Positions 31,172-40,102 of a stretch of 64,000 nt of DNA are shown here, in pieces. A model generated the notes under the pieces. It saw only the letters and a program-made list of their open reading frames with translations. It had not been told where the DNA came from and ran no database searches. Position numbers and translations under genes: made by a program. Numbering within the stretch: the stretch's first letter is position 1; each line of letters opens with the position of its first letter. The DNA is taken from positions 632,959 through 696,958 of the forward strand of contig NZ_JBHLUH010000004.1 of the NCBI RefSeq assembly GCF_042433955.1, written 5' to 3'. The stretch comes from Phytohabitans kaempferiae. Its GTDB lineage: Bacteria > Actinomycetota > Actinomycetes > Mycobacteriales > Micromonosporaceae.

Positions 31172-31618
31172 TCAGCGCTCGGAGACCTGGCTCCAGACCT
31201 GGCGGTCGCGCTCCCGCTGGTCTTCGGTGAAGTTGACCAGCTCGTCGCTCTCGCCGATCTGGCGCACCTCCACCACGGCTTCCTCGCCCTGTGGGATGCC
31301 GACCATCGGGCAACGTGAGGCCCACTCGATGGCCTCCTCCCTGGACCGCACCTGGATCAGGTAGAAGCCGGCAATCAGCTCCTTGGCCTCGGCGAACGGC
31401 CCGTCCACCACGCTGCGCTTACCGTCGCGGTAGATCACGCGGGCGCCGGCCGAGCTGGGATACAGCCCCTCCCCGGCGAGGAGGACGCCGGCCTTCGCCA
31501 TGTCTTCGCTGTACTTCACCATCGCGGCGATGAGCTCCTCCGGCGGCTGGCTGATGGCGTCGGGATCGCCACTCTCGGGCGGCGGCGGGTCACCTTTGAG
31601 GATCAGCATGAATCGCAT
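31172..31618 (-). CDS. YCII/DGPF-domain protein
   Basis: This 148-residue protein has the family sequence MRFMLILKGDP at its start and VVDGPFAEAKELIAGF (DGPF motif) in the centre. These small alpha-beta proteins often accompany ECF sigma factors; no sigma gene is visible here. The biochemical activity is unknown. It converges on the SpoIIE phosphatase gene with only 2 bp between the stop codons. Confidence 0.88.
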   Translation of the reverse strand: MRFMLILKGDPPPPESGDPDAISQPPEELIAAMVKYSEDMAKAGVLLAGEGLYPSSAGARVIYRDGKRSVVDGPFAEAKELIAGFYLIQVRSREEAIEWASRCPMVGIPQGEEAVVEVRQIGESDELVNFTEDQRERDRQVWSQVSER

Positions 31619-31856
31619 CGTTCGACTCCTTCGTCGTCACTCTTGGGCCCGTACCAAAGACTCTGCCGTTGCGGGCCGGACTCCAGGCGGCCCCTGGCGA
31701 CGCCTGGGCCCGGCACGGCCCGGCAATACAGGCCCTGGACCCTGTCTCCCGGATCTCGGTGAACGAGACGAGGTCCGCGAGAAAGACCCTGGCCACCAAT
31801 GGCTCTACCAGGGCGTCGAACGACGCGCACGCCGATCGACACACGACCGGGAAAAA

Positions 31857-33137
31857 TCAGGCGCCGAAGAATCGGCCCGGCGCCAGGCGGCCGGCGGGGT
31901 CGAAGCGCGCCTTGACCCGGCGCACGAGATCGGGGCTGGCCATCGGCCCCCAGAGGTCGACCGCGTCACGGATCGCGGGCGGGGCGGAGACCACGACGCA
32001 CGAGCCGGCGCGGGCGAGCAGCACGCCGCGCACCGCCTCCAGCACGGCGGCGACCCGATCGGGGTGAGCATCGCCGGGAAGGGCCGCGTGGATCACGCCG
32101 GTGCCGGCCGAGCCGCGCACGGGCACCGCCGCGCCGGCCGCGTCGCGGATCGCGTAGATGGCGGCGTGCAGGTCGGCGGAGGGCACGGTGACCCGCAGCG
32201 CGACATCGTCGGGGCCGAAGGGATAGCGCCCCCACCAGGGCGGCGGCTCGGAGCGGATCGAGGCGTCGCCGCCGAGCAGGTCGGCGACCCGGGTCGAGCG
32301 CTCCAGCACCTCGCCTGGCTCCCCCTCCACCAGCACCGCGAGCGTGCCCGGCCCGCGCGGCGCCCGCTGGCGGGGCACGAGCACGGGCCGGCTGGCCGGC
32401 AGGTCGAGCTCGACCGCCGCCGTCTTCACTCGGCTGCGCAGCACGGGACGGACCAGGTCGTACAGCTCGAGTGGCGTCCAGACCGAGCGCCGCACCCAGG
32501 CCCGCGACGCGGGCTCGGGCAGCACCTTGACCGTGGCCGAGACGATCACGCCGAGCGCCCCGGACGAGCCGCTCAGCAGCCGGCCCATGCCCCGGTCGGG
32601 CGCGCCCTCCGCGCCCCGGCCGCCGGAGTGGGTCAGGACGCCGGCGGCGCTGATGTAGCTGACCCCGGCGAGCTGGTCGGCGACCGACCCGTAGCGGTGG
32701 GCGAGCGGGCCCGCCTCGTCGCTGGCGATGACGCCGCCGATGGTCGCGCCCGTCGACGGGCCGTCGAGCGCGAGCCGCCAGCCACCGCGGGCGAGGGCCG
32801 ACCGCGCGGCGCGCAGTGGTGTGCCTGCACCGATCTCAGCCGCTCCCTCGGCCGGCGCGTGGTGCCACACCCCCGCCAGCCGGCCGGTGTCGAGCAGCAG
32901 GTCGGCGCGGGCCGGGCGGCAGCCCCAGTCGAGCTTGGTGGCCGCGCCCCGGGCCACCACCGCCAGATCATGCTCGACGGCGAGGCGGACGATGGCCGCG
33001 ACGCCGTCGATCGTCGGAGGTGCGGCGACCCAGCTCGCGGGCGTGCCGGCCACCGTGTCAGCCGGCCCGCCGAGCCGCGCGAAGCGCATGCCGCAGATGT
33101 CGACGAGGCTCCGGAAAAGGGCGCCACGCGTCGTCAT
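31857..33137 (-). CDS. FAD-binding oxidoreductase, glycolate oxidase GlcE-like
   Basis: This 426-residue flavoprotein has a PCMH-type FAD domain in its first half (VAAPPTIDGVAAIVRLAVEH, GPSTGATIGGVIASD, GSSGALGVIVSATVKVLP). It is shorter than full-length GlcD and lacks that protein's long C-terminus, ending with ARFDPAGRLAPGRFFG, which fits the GlcE subunit group. No glcD or glcF gene adjoins. The start at ATG 33137 has no ribosome binding site and lies directly against an SOS-box-like palindrome, so the mRNA may be leaderless. Substrate uncertain. Confidence 0.8.
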   Translation of the reverse strand: MTTRGALFRSLVDICGMRFARLGGPADTVAGTPASWVAAPPTIDGVAAIVRLAVEHDLAVVARGAATKLDWGCRPARADLLLDTGRLAGVWHHAPAEGAAEIGAGTPLRAARSALARGGWRLALDGPSTGATIGGVIASDEAGPLAHRYGSVADQLAGVSYISAAGVLTHSGGRGAEGAPDRGMGRLLSGSSGALGVIVSATVKVLPEPASRAWVRRSVWTPLELYDLVRPVLRSRVKTAAVELDLPASRPVLVPRQRAPRGPGTLAVLVEGEPGEVLERSTRVADLLGGDASIRSEPPPWWGRYPFGPDDVALRVTVPSADLHAAIYAIRDAAGAAVPVRGSAGTGVIHAALPGDAHPDRVAAVLEAVRGVLLARAGSCVVVSAPPAIRDAVDLWGPMASPDLVRRVKARFDPAGRLAPGRFFGA

Positions 33138-33152
33138 CGAACAAGTGTACGA
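33137..33152. promoter_or_regulatory. SOS-box-like palindrome at a gene start
   Basis: TCGAACAAGTGTACGA matches the actinobacterial LexA site TCGAAC-N4-GTTCGA in 11 of 12 defined bases. It abuts the ATG of the GlcE-like gene and is 63 bp from the start of the divergent oligopeptidase gene. Confidence 0.4.
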
Positions 33153-33214
33153 ATAACCTCGGCCCTCGCGCCAGCCCGCCGACACTTTCATGACGCCCGG
33201 TAACGTGGGCGTCC

Positions 33215-35302
33215 GTGACGACCGAAACCGCCGCGACCCCGCCCGTCGCCAAGCGCCTCCCCGCTGAGCGCACCCACCACGGCGACACCGTCGTCGATGA
33301 GTACGCGTGGCTCGCCACCAAGGACGACCCGGACACGATCGCGTACCTCAAGGCGGAGAACGCCTTTACCGAGGCGACGACGGCACACCTGGCCGACCTG
33401 CGCGACACGCTCTTCGAGGAGACCCGGCGGCGCACCAAGGAGACCGACCTGTCGGTGCCCACGCGCAAGGGCGACTTCTGGTACTACACGCGCACGGTCG
33501 AGGGCCAGCAGTACGGCATCCAGTGCCGCCGGAAGGTGCGCGACGGCGAGAGCGAGCCACCGTCCACCGAGGACGGCACGCCGCTCGACGGCGAGGAGAT
33601 CCTGCTCGACGGCAACGCGCTGGCCGAGGGGCACGACTTCTTCGCGCTCGGCACGTTCGACATCAGCCCCGACGGGCGGTGGCTGGCCTACTCCACCGAC
33701 TTCGCCGGCGACGAGCGCTTCACGCTGCGGGTCAAAGACCTGAGCACCGGCGAGGTACTGGCCGACGAGGTGCCCGACACGTTCTACGGCAGTGCCTGGT
33801 CGGCCGACGGCTCGACACTCTTCTACCTGACCGTCGACGAGGCGTGGCGGCCAAACCGCGTGTGGCGGCACACCATCGGCAGCGCGGCCAGCGACGACGT
33901 GGTGGTCTACGAGGAGAGCGACGAGCGCTTCTGGGTCGGTGTCGACCTGACCCGCTCGGAGAAGTTCATCGTGATCGACGCGCACAGCAAGATCACGAGC
34001 GAGGTGCGGGTGATCCCGGCCAGCAACCCCACCGGCGAGCCGGCCATCATCGCGCCCCGCCGGCAGGGCGTGGAGTACTCGATCGAGCACCACGGCCACC
34101 GCTTCCTGATCCTGCACAACGACGGCGCGGAAGACTTCGAGCTCGCGTACACCTCGGCCGACGCGCCGGGCGACTGGGCGACGATGATCCCGCACTCCCC
34201 CGGCACGCGACTGGAGGGCGTCGACGCCTTCGCCAACCACGTGGTGGTCTCGCTGCGCAAAGACGGGCTGACCGGGCTGCGCGTGCTGCCGGTGGGCTCG
34301 ACCGACACGTACGACATCGACTTCCCCGAGCCGATCTACAGCGTGGGCCTGGAGGCCAACCCGGAGTACGGCACGTCCACCGTGCGCCTGCACTACGCCT
34401 CGTTCGTCACGCCCGACTCGGTCTACGACTACGACCTCGTCACCCGCCGGATGGTGCTGCGCAAGCAGAGGCCGGTGCTCGGCGATTTCGACCCGGAGGC
34501 GTACGAGCAGCACCGCGACTGGGCGCTCGCCGACGACGGCACGCGCGTGCCGATCTCGCTGGTCTGCCGCGCCGGCACGCCCAAGGACGGCTCGGCCCCG
34601 GCGGTCATCTACGGCTACGGCTCGTACGAGGCGAGCATGGACCCCTGGTTCTCGATCCCCCGCCTGTCCCTTCTGGACCGTGGCGTGATCTTCGCGGTCG
34701 CGCACATCCGGGGCGGCGGCGAGATGGGGCGCCGGTGGTACGAAGACGGCAAGATGCTGGCGAAGAAGAACACCTTCACCGACTTCGTGGCCTGCGCGCG
34801 GCACCTGGTCAAGACGAGCTGGACCGCCACCGACCGGCTGGTCGCCCGGGGCGGCTCGGCCGGCGGCCTGCTGATGGGGGCGGTGGCCAACCTCGCGCCA
34901 GACGCGTTCGCCGGTGTGGTGGCGCAGGTGCCCTTCGTCGACGCGCTCAACACGATCCTCGACCCGTCGCTGCCGCTCACCGTCACCGAGTGGGAGGAGT
35001 GGGGCAACCCGCTCGACGACCCCGAGGTGTACGCGTACATGAAGTCGTACACGCCGTACGAGAACGTTTCCGCCGCGGACTATCCGGCGATCCTGGCGGT
35101 GACCAGCCTCAACGACACGCGTGTGCTCTACCACGAGCCGGCCAAGTGGGTCGCCCGGCTGCGCGCCACGGCACCGGGCGGCGAATACCTGCTGAAGATC
35201 GAGATGGGCGCCGGACACGGTGGCCCGAGCGGTCGCTACGACGCCTGGAAGGAAGAGGCGTTCGTGGCGGCATGGATCCTCGACCGGCTGCGCCGGGCCT
35301 GA
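33215..35302 (+). CDS. ptrB: oligopeptidase B-like serine peptidase (S9 family)
   Basis: This 695-residue cytoplasmic peptidase is close to the usual length of oligopeptidase B. An N-terminal seven-bladed propeller (about 80-410) precedes an alpha/beta hydrolase domain. Ser548 lies in GGSAGGLLMG, Asp634 in LNDTRV and His668 in GAGHGGPSGR. AHIRGGGEMGRRWYEDGK is a characteristic family stretch. Enzymes of this type cut short peptides after basic residues. GTG 33215 is the start. Its promoter is within the 77-bp gap shared with the divergent GlcE-like gene. Confidence 0.92.
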   Translation: MTTETAATPPVAKRLPAERTHHGDTVVDEYAWLATKDDPDTIAYLKAENAFTEATTAHLADLRDTLFEETRRRTKETDLSVPTRKGDFWYYTRTVEGQQYGIQCRRKVRDGESEPPSTEDGTPLDGEEILLDGNALAEGHDFFALGTFDISPDGRWLAYSTDFAGDERFTLRVKDLSTGEVLADEVPDTFYGSAWSADGSTLFYLTVDEAWRPNRVWRHTIGSAASDDVVVYEESDERFWVGVDLTRSEKFIVIDAHSKITSEVRVIPASNPTGEPAIIAPRRQGVEYSIEHHGHRFLILHNDGAEDFELAYTSADAPGDWATMIPHSPGTRLEGVDAFANHVVVSLRKDGLTGLRVLPVGSTDTYDIDFPEPIYSVGLEANPEYGTSTVRLHYASFVTPDSVYDYDLVTRRMVLRKQRPVLGDFDPEAYEQHRDWALADDGTRVPISLVCRAGTPKDGSAPAVIYGYGSYEASMDPWFSIPRLSLLDRGVIFAVAHIRGGGEMGRRWYEDGKMLAKKNTFTDFVACARHLVKTSWTATDRLVARGGSAGGLLMGAVANLAPDAFAGVVAQVPFVDALNTILDPSLPLTVTEWEEWGNPLDDPEVYAYMKSYTPYENVSAADYPAILAVTSLNDTRVLYHEPAKWVARLRATAPGGEYLLKIEMGAGHGGPSGRYDAWKEEAFVAAWILDRLRRA

Positions 35303-35342
35303 GGCATGAACGCCGGTCCGGCCAGGCAGCGGCGCCGGGAGA

Positions 35343-36110
35343 TCACAAGCGGGCTGGGCCGCCCGGCAGGGCGGCCAGCTCGGACCAGAGCCCGCCGTCG
35401 ACCGGCACACCGTCGCGCAGGCGGGCCGCGCGTGTGGCCGCCTCCGCCTCACCGGGCACGGCGGCCGCCGCGAGCAGCGCGCACAGCCGCTCGGCGTGCT
35501 CGCGAAACTCCTCCACCGGCCGAAACGCGGCGACGTCGATCGCTACGACGACCATGCCGCCGCTCTCCTCGTACCCCGACGTGAGGGCCATGACCTGGAT
35601 CATGAGGGCCAGGCTGGCGGCGGGGTCGACGTCCGCGACCAGCGGGGATCGGCCGGCGGCGCGGGGCGCGGCCCAGGCCAGCGGTCGTCCGGGCCGCATC
35701 GCGACGCCCACCGCGCCCTCGACGGCGAGCGCCCGCACGTAGCCGCCCAGCCGCCCCACGTCGCCGCAGTTGCCGACCGTGGCGCTGGCCACGCCGTACT
35801 GCCGGGCCAGCCGCCGCACGTGCTCGACCGCCGCCCGCCCGGCAAGCTCACCGAAGCCGCCGAGCCCGTCCACCACGGCCGCCGCAGCACGCACCCCGCC
35901 CAGTCGCGGGACCGCCTTGGGGTCGATCTCGCCCGTGCGCACCTTTTCGAGGTACGGCACGAGCCGGCGCACGCCGTACTCCTCCTGGCCGACCAGGTCG
36001 GACTCGACCATCGCGGCCGCCACCACCTCCGCCCCCGCCCGCGTGGCGCCGGCCGCGAGCAGCACCTTGGTGGCGACCGCGACCAGGTCGTGGGCATGGA
36101 TCACCCTCAT
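35343..36110 (-). CDS. shortened LDH2-family (malate/L-lactate dehydrogenase type) protein
   Basis: The 255-residue product resembles the NAD(P)-dependent LDH2/MDG family, normally about 340 residues. AAMVESDLVGQ, YLEKVRTGEIDPKAVPRL and GRLGGYVRAL align with conserved blocks. Two usual His are changed: the DSHG motif reads EEYG, and NHFGRLGHY reads GDVGRLGGY. About 80 residues of the cofactor and substrate region are also missing in the C-terminal half. A normal dehydrogenase activity is therefore unlikely. ATG 36110 has GGAGGG six bases upstream. A promoter and operator lie upstream at 36149-36200, so it seems to be expressed under control. Confidence 0.72.
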   Translation of the reverse strand: MRVIHAHDLVAVATKVLLAAGATRAGAEVVAAAMVESDLVGQEEYGVRRLVPYLEKVRTGEIDPKAVPRLGGVRAAAAVVDGLGGFGELAGRAAVEHVRRLARQYGVASATVGNCGDVGRLGGYVRALAVEGAVGVAMRPGRPLAWAAPRAAGRSPLVADVDPAASLALMIQVMALTSGYEESGGMVVVAIDVAAFRPVEEFREHAERLCALLAAAAVPGEAEAATRAARLRDGVPVDGGLWSELAALPGGPARL

Positions 36111-36148
36111 GCTTCCCTCCGGGAGAGCCGCGTTCCACCGGACGGAAC

Positions 36149-36200
36149 ACACATCCATAGAGATGTGTCATATTATGAGGGTCAGGGCGGAAGCCGTAAA
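36149..36200 (-). promoter_or_regulatory. promoter with overlapping operator for the LDH2-like gene
   Basis: On the minus strand TTTACG (36200-36195) and CATAAT (36177-36172) are separated by 17 bp, a good -35/-10 pair in otherwise GC-rich DNA. Right after the -10 lies a perfect inverted repeat, ACACATC/GATGTGT (36149-36155, 36162-36168), at the expected transcription start, a classic repressor position. A second repeat GTTCC/GGAAC (36132-36136, 36144-36148) follows. Confidence 0.6.
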
Positions 36201-36221
36201 CTCGGACAGGTCCCAATATGA

Positions 36222-37163
36222 TCAGGAAAGTGACGTGATCAATAGCTGTGGGTCGACATTGCCGCCGGAGACCACAGCGACGGTACGCCCGGGCGGCAGC
36301 TCGTCGCCGTGGAAGAGGCGCGCGGCGGCGGTGATCGCGCCGGTCGGCTCGACCACAAGCCGCCCCTCCCGCACGATCCGGGCCATCGCCGCGCGGATCT
36401 CGTCTTCGCTCACGGTCACGATGCGGTCGAGCCGTTCGCGCAGGTGTGCGAAGGTCAGCTCGGAGAGGTTGACCCGCACTCCGTCGGCCGCCGTGCGGTA
36501 GTTGAGCTCGGTCGGCCAGGCCACCAGCTCACCCTTGGCCAGCGACTCCCGGGCGTCGGCCGCCAGCTCGGGCTCGACGCCGACCACCTTGGCGTGCGGC
36601 AGCAGCGCGGTGATCGCGGTGGACACGCCCGAGGCGAGCCCGCCGCCACCGACCGGCACCAGCACCACGTCGACGTCCGGCAGGTCCTCGGCGATCTCCA
36701 GCCCGACCGTGCCCTGGCCGGCGATGACGTCCCGGTGGTCGTACGGCGGGATGAGCACCAGCCCGTCCTCGGCCGCCCGCTCCTGCGCCACGTCCAGCCG
36801 CTCCGGCGGCGGCACCAGCACCACCTCGGCGCCGAGGGCACGTACCTGCTCGATCTTGACGGCCGGCGCGACGTCCGGGATGACCACCACGCAGGGGGCG
36901 CCGGCGCGACGGGCGGCGTACGCGAGAGCCTGCCCGTGGTTACCCGACGAGTGCGTGATCACTCCACGGGCTCGCTGCTCCTCGCTGAGCCGGGCGACCG
37001 CGTTGGTGGCGCCACGGAGCTTGAACGAGCCGACCGGCTGGAGGCTCTCCGGCTTGAGCCATAGCTCCTCGTCCCACCTGGCCGGCAGGAGCGGCGTGCG
37101 GAAGGCGACCCCCGCGATGTCGCGGGCGGCGGCGCGTACGTCGTCGAGCGAGATCAGCTGCAT
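36222..37163 (-). CDS. threonine/serine dehydratase (PLP)
   Basis: This 313-residue fold-type II PLP enzyme has Lys48 in GSFKLRGA, SSGNHGQALAYAA, the glycine loop VGGGGLASGV and Ser-Gly-Gly near the C-terminus (AVVSGGNVD). It has no C-terminal ACT regulatory domain, so it is more like a catabolic threonine/serine dehydratase or a serine racemase-type enzyme than biosynthetic IlvA. It would convert threonine to 2-oxobutyrate or serine to pyruvate. The promoter of the LDH2-like gene lies about 20 bp beyond its 3' end, so the two are probably separate transcripts. Confidence 0.88.
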   Translation of the reverse strand: MQLISLDDVRAAARDIAGVAFRTPLLPARWDEELWLKPESLQPVGSFKLRGATNAVARLSEEQRARGVITHSSGNHGQALAYAARRAGAPCVVVIPDVAPAVKIEQVRALGAEVVLVPPPERLDVAQERAAEDGLVLIPPYDHRDVIAGQGTVGLEIAEDLPDVDVVLVPVGGGGLASGVSTAITALLPHAKVVGVEPELAADARESLAKGELVAWPTELNYRTAADGVRVNLSELTFAHLRERLDRIVTVSEDEIRAAMARIVREGRLVVEPTGAITAAARLFHGDELPPGRTVAVVSGGNVDPQLLITSLS

Positions 37164-37264
37164 GGTGTACAGAGTGCCCGGAGGTGGCCGCCGCCCCGAG
37201 GCCGGGCCGCCCGCTTATCACGAAGCGGCTCCCGCAAGATAGGACAAAAGCCTAGAATCACCCA

Positions 37265-37822
37265 ATGGAACCATCGGACGGCGAGTCGGGTCGCGGCGCG
37301 CGTGTCGCCGTGCTCATCGGCGCGGCCATCGTGCTCGTCTCGCTGTGCTCCTGCGTAGCCGCGGTCGCAGCGGTGGTGACCTGGGGCGACGACGTCTACC
37401 GCCGGCTCGTGCACGACCGCGGCGAAACGGTGGCCCTCGGCCAGGCCGGGCGGGACGGCGCGTTCGAGTTCACGGTGAGCCGGATCGACTGCGGGATCGC
37501 CCAGATCGGCGATTCGTTCGTCAACCAGACCGCGATCGGGCAGTACTGCCTGGCCGAGCTGACCGTGCGTAACGTGGGCAAACGCCCCGCGATCTTCGAG
37601 GACGCGCTCCAGCGGGCATACAGCCCAGACGGCGCCCGCTACGCAGCCGACAGTGCCGCCGGCATCCTCGCCAACTCCGAACATCAGCTCTTCCAGAACC
37701 AGATCAATCCGGGCAACCGGGTGACCGGCGTCGTCGTGTACGACATCCCGCAGGACAGACACATCGCCGAGTTGGAGCTGCACGAGTCGGAGGACTCGGC
37801 CGGGCTTAGAGTGACCTTGTAG
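37265..37822 (+). CDS. membrane-anchored DUF4352-type protein
   Basis: This 185-residue protein has a single N-terminal span (VAVLIGAAIVLVSLCSCVAAVAAVV) and an outer domain with the DUF4352 pattern: FEFTVSRIDCG, YCLAELTVRNVGKRP, then NPGNRVTGVVVYDIP. The fold is an immunoglobulin-like beta sandwich of unknown function found on actinobacterial surfaces. The cysteines at about 79 and 97 could pair. A STAS gene follows 63 bp later. Confidence 0.8.
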   Translation: MEPSDGESGRGARVAVLIGAAIVLVSLCSCVAAVAAVVTWGDDVYRRLVHDRGETVALGQAGRDGAFEFTVSRIDCGIAQIGDSFVNQTAIGQYCLAELTVRNVGKRPAIFEDALQRAYSPDGARYAADSAAGILANSEHQLFQNQINPGNRVTGVVVYDIPQDRHIAELELHESEDSAGLRVTL

Positions 37823-37885
37823 GTCCCCCTCTCCTGCGCGAGGGCAGCCGGTGGAGTACCTTCGTCCCCGTACGGGAGGTAGCGA

Positions 37886-38245
37886 ATGTCCTTGACGGTG
37901 AGCACGGTGCAGCAGGGCGACACGGTCGTCGTGACGGTTGCGGGTGAGCTCGACATGGGCACGGCGCCGCAGTTGCAGGACCAGATCACTGACCTGCTCG
38001 ACAAGAGGCGCAGCCGGCTGGTGTTCGACCTGGCCGAGCTTTCGTTCTGCGACTCGACCGGCCTCTCCGTCTTCGTTCGCGCGAAGAACAACTGCGACGA
38101 GGCGGGCGGCATCTTCCGGCTGGCCGCGCCCCAGCGGGGTGTCCTGCGGATTCTCGAGGTCAGCGGGCTGGTCGAGGTGCTGGAGACCTACCCCACGGTC
38201 GAGGATGCGCTGGCGGCGGGGGCCGCGGCGCCCGCTGCCGACTGA
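37886..38245 (+). CDS. STAS-domain anti-sigma factor antagonist
   Basis: This 119-residue RsbV/SpoIIAA-type protein has the phosphorylatable Ser in FCDSTGLSVFVRAK. Domain order is a plain STAS fold followed by an Ala-rich tail. A clear GGGAGG lies before ATG 37886. It is the second STAS protein in the window and a candidate substrate for the SpoIIE-type phosphatase at 29.1 kb. Which sigma factor it serves cannot be told from here. Confidence 0.93.
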   Translation: MSLTVSTVQQGDTVVVTVAGELDMGTAPQLQDQITDLLDKRRSRLVFDLAELSFCDSTGLSVFVRAKNNCDEAGGIFRLAAPQRGVLRILEVSGLVEVLETYPTVEDALAAGAAAPAAD

Positions 38246-38453
38246 GCGCTGGTCGACCCTCAGGGCGCTCGGCGTCCCGTCGTGCTGCTCCTGTGTGGCG
38301 CGTTTCGCGCGTGACAGTGCGCCACCTCCGCATCGACCCGCTCGGGTGACCAGCCGACCACCAGGTCGGCGGCCGGCCGCGCCGCCACGTCCCCCGGTCG
38401 AAGACCTCGATCGAGATCCGGATACGGCCGGTGAGCCTGCCGCGCGAGGGCGG

Positions 38454-39968
38454 TCACACGTCGACCCAGTCCAGGGTCCGCCGCACCGCCTTCTTCCACT
38501 TCGCGTACCCCTCCTCGCGTCGCTCCTCCGACCAGGTCGGCGTCCACCGCTCGCTCTCGTTCCAGTTCTGGCGCAGCTCGTCGGTCGACTTCCAGAAGCC
38601 GGTCGCGAGCCCGGCCGCGTACGCCGCGCCGAGTGCGGTGGTCTCGGCGACCACCGGGCGGCTCACCGGCACACCGAGGATGTCGGCCTGGAGTTGCATG
38701 CAGAGCCGGTTGGCGGTGACGCCACCATCCACTTTGAGCACGTCGAGGTGTACGCCGGAATCCTGCTCCATCGCCACCGCGACGTCGCGGCTCTGGTAGC
38801 AGATCGCCTCCAGCGTCGCGCGGGCCAGGTGGGCGTTCGTGTTGTACCGGGAGAGCCCGACGATCACGCCGCGTGCGTCGGACCGCCAGTACGGCGCGAA
38901 GAGCCCCGAGAAGGCCGGTACGAAGTAGACGCCCCCGTTGTCCTCGACCTGCGCGGCGAGCGTCTCGCTCTGCGCTGCGCCGCTGATGATGCCGAGCTGG
39001 TCACGCAGCCACTGTATGGCCGAGCCGGTGACCGCGATCGAGCCCTCCAGCGCGTACACCGCGGGCGCGTCGCCGAACTTGTAGCAGACCGTCGTGAGCA
39101 GGCCGGACTTCGAGCGGACGAGCGACGTACCGGTGTTGAGGAGCATGAAGTTGCCCGTACCGTAAGTGTTCTTCGCCTCGCCCTCGGCGAAGCAGACCTG
39201 GCCGACGGTGGCCGCCTGCTGATCGCCCAGGTCCGCGGTGAGCGGCACCTCGCCACCGAACGGGCCGCCGGGCAGGGTCACGCCGTAGCGGCTGGGGTCG
39301 GACGACGGGCGGATCCGCGGCAGCATCGCCCGCGGGATGCCGAAGAACGAGAGCAGCTCGTCGTCCCAGTCGAGCGTCTCCAGGTTCATCAGCATCGTGC
39401 GGCTGGCATTGGTGACGTCGGTGATGTGCACGCCACCATCGACCCCGCCGGTGAGGTTCCACATCAGCCATGTGTCGGTGTTGCCGAAGAGGGCCTCGCC
39501 GCTCTCCGCCGCGGCTCGGACGCCGTCGACGTTCTCCAGGATCCACTGGATCTTGCCGGCGGAGAAGTAGGTGGCCGGGGGGAGGCCGGCCTTCTGCCGG
39601 ATCACGTCACCACGTCCGTCGCGGTCGAGCGCCGCGGCGATCTGGTCGGTCCGCGTGTCCTGCCAGACGATCGCGTTGTAGTACGGCCGGCCGGTGCGCC
39701 GGCTCCACACCACGGTCGTCTCGCGCTGGTTGGTGATGCCGAGGGCGGCCAGGTCGGAGGCGTGGAGACCGCGGTTGTTCATGGCGGTGCGGATGACGGC
39801 GGACGTGAGCTCCCAGATCTCCACCGGGTTGTGCTCGACCCAGCCGGCCCGGGGCAGGATCTGCTCGTGCTCGAGCTGGTGGCGCGCCACGTCGTTGCCA
39901 CTGTGGTCGAAGACCATAAATCTCGTGCTCGTGGTGCCCTGGTCCACCGCGGCGACGAAGTCAGCCAT
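38454..39968 (-). CDS. glpK: glycerol kinase
   Basis: This 504-residue FGGY-family sugar kinase has the GlpK features FVAAVDQGTTSTRFMVFD, GITNQRETTVVW, NAIVWQDTRT, WLMWNLTGG, GTGNFMLLNTG and LKVDGGVTANR. It phosphorylates glycerol to glycerol 3-phosphate in the cytoplasm. The full length matches the family. No glpF or glpD gene adjoins, so glycerol uptake and oxidation genes must be elsewhere. Confidence 0.97.
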   Translation of the reverse strand: MADFVAAVDQGTTSTRFMVFDHSGNDVARHQLEHEQILPRAGWVEHNPVEIWELTSAVIRTAMNNRGLHASDLAALGITNQRETTVVWSRRTGRPYYNAIVWQDTRTDQIAAALDRDGRGDVIRQKAGLPPATYFSAGKIQWILENVDGVRAAAESGEALFGNTDTWLMWNLTGGVDGGVHITDVTNASRTMLMNLETLDWDDELLSFFGIPRAMLPRIRPSSDPSRYGVTLPGGPFGGEVPLTADLGDQQAATVGQVCFAEGEAKNTYGTGNFMLLNTGTSLVRSKSGLLTTVCYKFGDAPAVYALEGSIAVTGSAIQWLRDQLGIISGAAQSETLAAQVEDNGGVYFVPAFSGLFAPYWRSDARGVIVGLSRYNTNAHLARATLEAICYQSRDVAVAMEQDSGVHLDVLKVDGGVTANRLCMQLQADILGVPVSRPVVAETTALGAAYAAGLATGFWKSTDELRQNWNESERWTPTWSEERREEGYAKWKKAVRRTLDWVDV

Positions 39969-40012
39969 GCTCGTTCTCCTTCAGGTTCCGGCCTCCACAG
40001 TCTCCGCCCCGG

Positions 40013-40028
40013 CCTGAGCCGGCTCAGG
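40013..40028 (-). terminator. possible hairpin after the small gene at 40.1-40.4 kb
   Basis: CCTGAG (40013-40018) and CTCAGG (40023-40028) pair around a CCGG centre, between glpK and the upstream small gene. The stem is short. Confidence 0.35.
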
Positions 40029-40102
40029 TGGCCCCGCCGTGGGCAGGAAACGGCCGAACGGAGTTGGCATGCGGCCGCGCCCGGACACGTATGGATCCAA
40101 CC

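Noticed and set aside
31619..31856. Possible small genes in the gap between the YCII and GlcE-like genes
   Set aside because: Short frames of 79-84 residues have no ribosome binding site, no recognisable family and shadow-like composition.
33188..35452. 754-residue minus-strand open frame opposite the oligopeptidase
   Set aside because: Composition typical of antisense frames; the plus strand has a full S9 catalytic triad.
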